Below, piece by piece: positions 1 to 6,200 of a stretch of 8,488 nt of DNA (position 1 is the first letter of the stretch; the number at the start of each line of letters is the position of its first letter). A model generated the notes under the pieces. It saw only the letters and a program-made list of their open reading frames with translations. It ran no database searches and was not told where the DNA came from. The DNA is from Pilimelia columellifera (GTDB taxonomy: Bacteria; Actinomycetota; Actinomycetes; Mycobacteriales; Micromonosporaceae): assembly GCF_039532605.1 (NCBI RefSeq), contig NZ_BAAARY010000042.1, forward strand, positions 1 to 8,488, in the 5' to 3' direction. Position numbers and translations under genes: made by a program.

Positions 1-211
1 CCACCTGATGCGGACCCAGCTCATCCTCAGCAAACACCGTCCGCAACGACTCATGCCGCGCCACCACATCACCCAACGCAGCACCCAGCGCCGACACGTT
101 CAGGTCACCGGTGAGCTGCATTGCCATCGTGATGTTGTAGGTGCTGCTGGGACCCTCCAACCGGTGCAGGAACCACAGGCGCTGCTGTGCGAAGGACAGT
201 GGGATACGAGC
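1..211 (-). other. Condensation domain C4, N-terminal fragment, LCL-like
   Basis: The first ~70 residues of the next condensation domain show SFAQQRLWFL (2765-2774) and ARHESLRTVF (2810-2819), then run off the window edge. The start is LCL-type, so the T3-bound residue is predicted to be used as the L form. Its presence shows that the assembly line continues with at least a fourth module in the same polypeptide. The last 32 codons have a strikingly different third-position composition from the codons just before them; see the findings. Confidence 0.93.
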
Positions 212-3200
212 TGGCCGTGGGTGGACCGGGCGGACGCTGGCAACGGCGGTGCCAGGCTCGGCGAGCGCCACCGCAAGAGCGGCGACCGTCGGCGCCTCGA
301 AGATCTGCCGTACCGAGATGTCGGTGTTGAAGGTGCTGCGGATGCGGGCAGCGAGCCGGGTGGCGAGCAGCGAGTGACCGCCGAGGTCGAAGAAGTTGTC
401 GTCGATGCCGGTACTTTCGGCGCCCAACACCTCGGCGAACAGCCCGCACAGCACCTCTTCCTGGGCGGTACGGGGCTTTCGTCCGCCGGCGCCGGTGCCG
501 TACTCCGGTGCTGGTAGCGCATCCCGGTCGAGCTTGCCGTTGACCGTCAACGGCAGTGCGTCGACGCGCACAAATGCTGCTGGAACCATGTAGTCGGGTA
601 GCGCCCGCGCAGCGAATTCGCGAAGTTCTTCGTCGGTGGCCGTGCGCTCGGGCACCAGGTAGCCGACGATCCGGCGGTCACCGGGCTGATCCTCCCGGAC
701 GATCACGGCGCATCGGGCGATGTCCGGATGTGCGGCGAGGGCGTGCTCGATCTCCCCGAGTTCGATCCGGAACCCGCGGACCTTCACCTGGTCGTCCGTA
801 CGTCCCACGATCTGGAGCGCGCCGTCCCGGGTCCACCGGCCGACGTCACCGGAGCGATACATCCTGGACCCGCGGGGGGCAAACGGATCAGCCACGAATC
901 GTTCGGCGGTCAGTCCGGCACGGTGCCAGTACCCGCGGGCCAAGCCGGCGCCGGCGACGTAGAGCTCGCCGTCAACCCCCGGCGGCACCGGCCGCAGGCT
1001 GTTGTCAAGGACGTAAACCCTGGTGTTGGGGTAAGGACGCCCGGCGGGAACGGAGCCGGCCGGGGTCGGATCGCCGGGAGCCAGGCGCAGCTCGGCACAG
1101 TTGACCGTCGTCTCGGTCTGACCGTACGCGGCGTACACCGTCGCGGCCGGGTGCTGCTCCCGCCATCGCTGAAGGGCGGTGCCGGTGAGCATCTCGCCGC
1201 CGAGGATCAACGCGTGGGACGGTGAGGCGCTGCTCGGCAGGTCCGCCAGCAGTTCCAGATGAGACGGTGTCCCCTTGAGGAGTGCCGGACGCGGGGCATC
1301 GGAGTGCGACAGCTCGGTGAGATCCCCCAGGACTACCAGACCACCGCACGCAAGGGCGCTGAACAGCGAGGTGACCGTCATGTCGAAGGACACCGGCGTG
1401 TGTAGCCACGCCACCTTGCCAGCGGCGGTGCGGTACTCGTCCGCCGAGCGGCTCACGTACGTGCCCAACGTGCGATGCGTGATGACCACGCCCTTGGGCA
1501 GACCAGTCGACCCGGACGTGTAAATGACATACGCGGGGTGGTCTGGCCGCAGTGCCACGAGGGGCGGGACGGCGCTGACCGGAGCGTCGTGCCGGCCGTC
1601 ATCCACCACGATGATCGGCGCTTCGCCCTCCGGCAGCGTGGGAGCACAGTCCGGGTCCGCCAAGATCGCGGTCGGGTGGGTGTCGTCGAGCATGAAGGCG
1701 ACCCGATCCCGCGGATAGGTGGGATCGACTGGAACGTATGCGCCGCCCGCTTTCAGCACCGCCAGTAGTGCGACGACCACGTCGACCGAGCGGTGCATGA
1801 CCACCGCGACCAGCGACTCCGGGCCAACCCCGTGAGATCGCAGTAGCTCGGCCAGCCGATCCGATCGCGTGTCCAGCTCGGCGTAGGTGAGCAGGCTGGA
1901 ACCGTGCTGAACGGCGGGCGCTGCCGGAGCCGCCTGCACGCTGGCGGCGAGCAGGTCCAGGAAGGTGACGTCCCCGGCCGGCCGGACGTGCCCCTGCCAG
2001 TCGCCGAGTACCAGGTCCCGCTCGGCGGCGGTGAGCAGCGGAAGCGCGCCGACGGCCCGGTCGGGGTGGGCGAGCGCGGCATCGAGCAACCGGACGAACC
2101 GGGCGACGACCGCATCAACCGTCGCGCGGTCGTAAAGGTCGGTGCGGAATGCGACAGACCCGTTCATCCCGGCCGGCTTTCCACTGGGTGAGCGCTGCTC
2201 GTCCAGGGAAATCCGCAGGTCGAAGCGGGCCGTGCCGGTGTCTACCCGATTCGGCTGCACCTGCAGGCCCGGCAGGTTGGTGACGGCCCGGGCGGGATCG
2301 GCGCTGTTGACCACCAACACCACCTGACACAGCGGGTGCCGGGAGCTCGACCGCTCCGGGTTCAGCCGCTCGACTAGCCGCTCGAACGGCACGTCCTGGT
2401 GTGCGTAGGCCTCCAGCGCCGTGTCCCGGACTCGACCAACGAGGGTGTCGAAGCTTGGGTTACCGGCGAGGTCGGTGCGCAGCACCAGGGTGTTGACGAA
2501 GAAGCCGATGAGGTGCTCGAGGTCCCGGTCCGTCCGACCGGCCACCGGCGTGCCCAGGACTACGTCGGTCCCGGCGCCGAGTCGGGAGAAGACCGTGGCC
2601 CAGGCGGCCTGCACCACCATGAACAAGGTAACGCCGCGTTCCCGGCAGTAGGCGGCGAGCCGTTCGTGCAGCTCACCAGGGAGCGCGAACTCCACTCGAC
2701 CACCCTGGTCGGAGGGCTTCGACGGTCGCGGACGGTCAGTGGGTACGCCCAACTCGTTAGGAATCCCACCCAGCTGCTTCGTCCAGTAGTCGAGCTGGCG
2801 GGAGAGTAGTGACTCGGGATCATCGTCGGCGCCCAGGAGGCGCTGCTGCCAGAGCATGTAGTCCGCATACTGCACCGGCAGCGGCGGCCACGACTGTCCG
2901 CCGGCGCCGGCGCGGGCCCGGTACGCGGTGGCGAAGTCGCGGCCCAGGACCGGGATGGACCAGCCGTCCCCGGCGATGTGGTGGACGAGGACGAGCAGCG
3001 TGTGCGCATCCTCGGCTGTCCGGAAAAGCCATGCGCGGACCGGCAGCTCACTGGTGAGGTCGAAGGCGTGCCGGCCCGCGCGGGCCAGCTCCTCCTGCAG
3101 GGCTTCCTCGGCAACCGGCACCACGGTGAGTTCCGGTCGGGCCTCGTCCGGCTCCACAATCTCCTGGTACGGTCCGTCGCCGTCTTCGGCGATCCGGGTC

Positions 3201-6200
3201 CTCAGCGATTCGTGCCGCGACACGACATCGGCGAGTGCGGCCTGCATCGCGGGCACGTCGACCTGGCCAGTGAGGCGCAACGACAGCGGCATGTTGTACG
3301 TCGCGCTCGGGCCTTCGAAGCGGTGCAGGAACCACAGCCGCTGCTGGGCGTAGGACAGCGGCACCCGGGCCGGGCGCTCATCGGCGGCGATCGCCGGCCG
3401 GGCTGGTGCGCAACGTTCGATGAGGGCACGAACCCCGGCGACGGTGGGGGCCTCGAACAGGTCGCGGATGCTCACCTCGGCGTTCAGGACCGCCCTGATC
3501 CGGCCAGCCAGTCGGGTGATCAGGAGCGAGTGGCCGCCCCGCTCGAAGAAGTTGTCGTCACACCCGATGTCGGAGACGTTGAGGAGCTCGGCGAACAGCG
3601 AGCACAGGAGCTCCTCCTGAGCGTCGCGCGGTGGACGGCCGGCGCCGCCCAGCTCCGCCGCGGGAGCCGGCAGCGCGGCTCGGTCGAGCTTGCCGTTCGC
3701 AGTGAGCGGAAGCGCAGCCAACGGTACGAATACCGCCGGCACCATGTAGTAGGGCAACATCCGGGCCATGCGTTCGCGCAGCGCGGTCGGCTCGATCGTG
3801 GCACCTTGCGCCGGCACCAGGTAGCCGACCAGCCGCCGGTCCCCGGGTCGGTCCTCCCGGATCATCACAGCGGACCGGGTGACTCCCGGGCAGGCGGTGA
3901 GCGCGGATTCGACCTCGCCCAACTCGATCCGGAAGCCGCGCAGCTTCACCTGGTTGTCTAGGCGGCCGAGGAACTCCAGGCGGCCATGGTGGTCCCAGCG
4001 GACCCGGTCGCCGGTGCGGTACATCCGGGTGCCCGTCGCACCAAACGGACAGGCGACGAATCGGTCCGCCGTAAGGTCCGGCCGGCCCAGGTAGCCGCGT
4101 GCGACGCCTTCGCCGGCGATATAGAGCTCGCCGGCGGTCAGCGGTGGGACGGGGCGCAGCGCGCCATCCAGAACAAAAACCGCGGTGTTGGCGAGCGGCT
4201 TTCCGATGACGGACCCGGCGCCAACGCGGGCGTCGTGAGTGACCTCGGCGCTGGTCGACCACACCGTCGTCTCGGTGGGCCCGTACAGGTTGAGCACGGA
4301 CCGGGTGCGCCGGCTCAGCTCGCGGGCGAGGTCAGCCGGCAGGGCTTCCCCACCGACGAGGGCGCGGACGCCCGACAGGTCCCGATCGGCTGCAACGTCG
4401 ATCACGGCGCGCCACAGGCTCGGGGTGGCCTGCATGACGGTGATCCGTTCGCGTTCGAGCGTTCCGCACAGTGCCTCGGGATCATGGGTGGTCTCCAGCG
4501 AAGCCAGCACCAGGGTGCCTCCGGCCAGCAGCGGCGCGAAGATCTCCAGGCCGGCGATGTCGAAGCTGACCGTGGTGACGGCGAGGAGGCGGTCGTCGGC
4601 GCTGAGCGGCACGGTGGACTGCATGGCGCTGAGGAAGCTCGCCAGGCCACCCCGGGTGACCACCACACCCTTGGGACGGCCAGTCGAGCCGGACGTGTAG
4701 ATGGTGTACGCCGGCTGATCAGGCGAAAGCTCGCCGGTGGTGGGTAGGGCCGTACCCGGCAGGGCAGCAAGCTGAGCGTCGGTGACCGGATCACCGAGCA
4801 GCACCTGCTGGACGTCGGCCCGACCCCAGCCGTCAGCTGCGCCAGGCGTGGTGATCAGAACCGCCGGGTCGGCGTCGGCCAGCACATAGCTGATGCGCTC
4901 CGCCGGATAGTTCACATCGATGGGCAGGTAGGCAGCTCCGGTCTTCAGCACGGCCAGCAGGGCCACGATGCCCTGGGGGGAGCGGGGCAGAGCGACCCCC
5001 ACCAGCCGCCCGGGCGCGGCGCCGTGGCGCAGCAGGTGCCGAGCCAGCCGGTTGGCGGCGGCGTCCATTTCTCCGTAGCTGAGATCCACGTCGCCGTGGC
5101 GTACGGCAACTGCCCGCGGGTCGCGCGCGGCCCGTTCCTCGATCATGCGGGTCAGGGGCCGGTCAGGCAGGGGCCGTACGGCGGCCGTCTGGTTTACCGC
5201 CTGTACCAGCGTCTGCTCGTGGGCGGAGAGAACGTCGAACTCGCTGATCCGGCAGTGCGGGTCTGTCACGGCGGCGGCCAGGATCCGCACGAATCGGGCC
5301 ACCATCGCCTCTGCGCTGGTCCGCTCGAAGAGGTCGGTGCTGAATTCGAGGCCACCGGTGATTCCGGCGGGGTCGCCGGCGTCATCCCGCCGCTCCGCGA
5401 CTGAGAAGTAGAGGTCGAACCGGGCCGTCTGCGAGCCGATTCGGTATAGGTTGACGGTAATGTCCGCCAGCTTCGGGCGCGGATCAGTGGATGCGCCGCC
5501 GGTAGCCGAGGCGAGCATGACCTGGAAGAGCGGGTGCCGGGCCAAGGAGCGGACGGGATTGACTGCCTCCACGACGCGCTCGAACGGCACGTCCTGGTGC
5601 GCGTACGCATCAATGTCGGTACGGCGAATTCGCTGGAGCAGGTCGGCGAAGGATGGCCTTCCGCCAGTGTCGGTCCGCAGCACGAGGGTGTTGATGAAGA
5701 GCCCGACGAGTCGCTCGGCCACTTCGTCGTTGCGGCCGGCGATCGGCGTTCCGATCGGAATGTCCGTGCCCGAGCCGACGCGGGTCAGCAGGGTCGCGAG
5801 CGCCGCCTGCAGGACCATGAAGACGCTGACCGAGTGGGTGCGGGCGAGCTGGGCGACGGCGGCGTGCAGGGCGCGGGGGATGTCGAAGGCGATGCGATCC
5901 CCGCGGTAGGAGGGCTGCGCAGGGCGGGGCCGATCCGTGGGCAGGTCCAGCTCCTCAGGCAACCCCGCGAGTGTCGTCTTCCAGTAGTCCAGCTCGCGGT
6001 TCAGTGCCGAATCGGGGGCATCGGCCGACCCGAGCCGCCGCTCTTGCCACAAGGCATAGTCGATGTACTGGACCGGAAGGTCCGGCCAGCTGGGGGCTCG
6101 TCCGTCGCGGCGGGCAGCGTAGGCCTCCGCCAGGTCCCGCGACAACACCTCCATAGACCAGCCGTCAGTGGCGATGTGATGCATGACGAGCAGCAGCGCA

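Noticed and set aside
8..517. A 169-codon plus-strand frame at the low-coordinate end
   Set aside because: It is the antisense of T3 and the C4 start; its translation has no known family features.
387..3559. Shared 17-base word (387-403 and 3543-3559) and other repeated stretches between modules
   Set aside because: They fall on conserved motifs (carrier core, P-loop, AYAHQDVPFE) and reflect the common ancestry of modules; no long identical repeat was seen by eye.
2978..3961. A 327-codon open frame on the plus strand, antisense to T2, C3 and part of A2
   Set aside because: It lies in exact antisense register with the synthetase codons. Many similar plus-strand frames occur throughout the window, as is usual opposite GC-rich genes. 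Its translation shows no recognisable domain.
3558..4262. A 234-codon minus-strand frame inside A2
   Set aside because: It is out of register with the NRPS frame, very rich in Arg, Pro and Gly, and has no motif. The in-frame sequence here encodes the A2 motifs from the pocket to the C-terminal Lys without a break, so this is a shadow.
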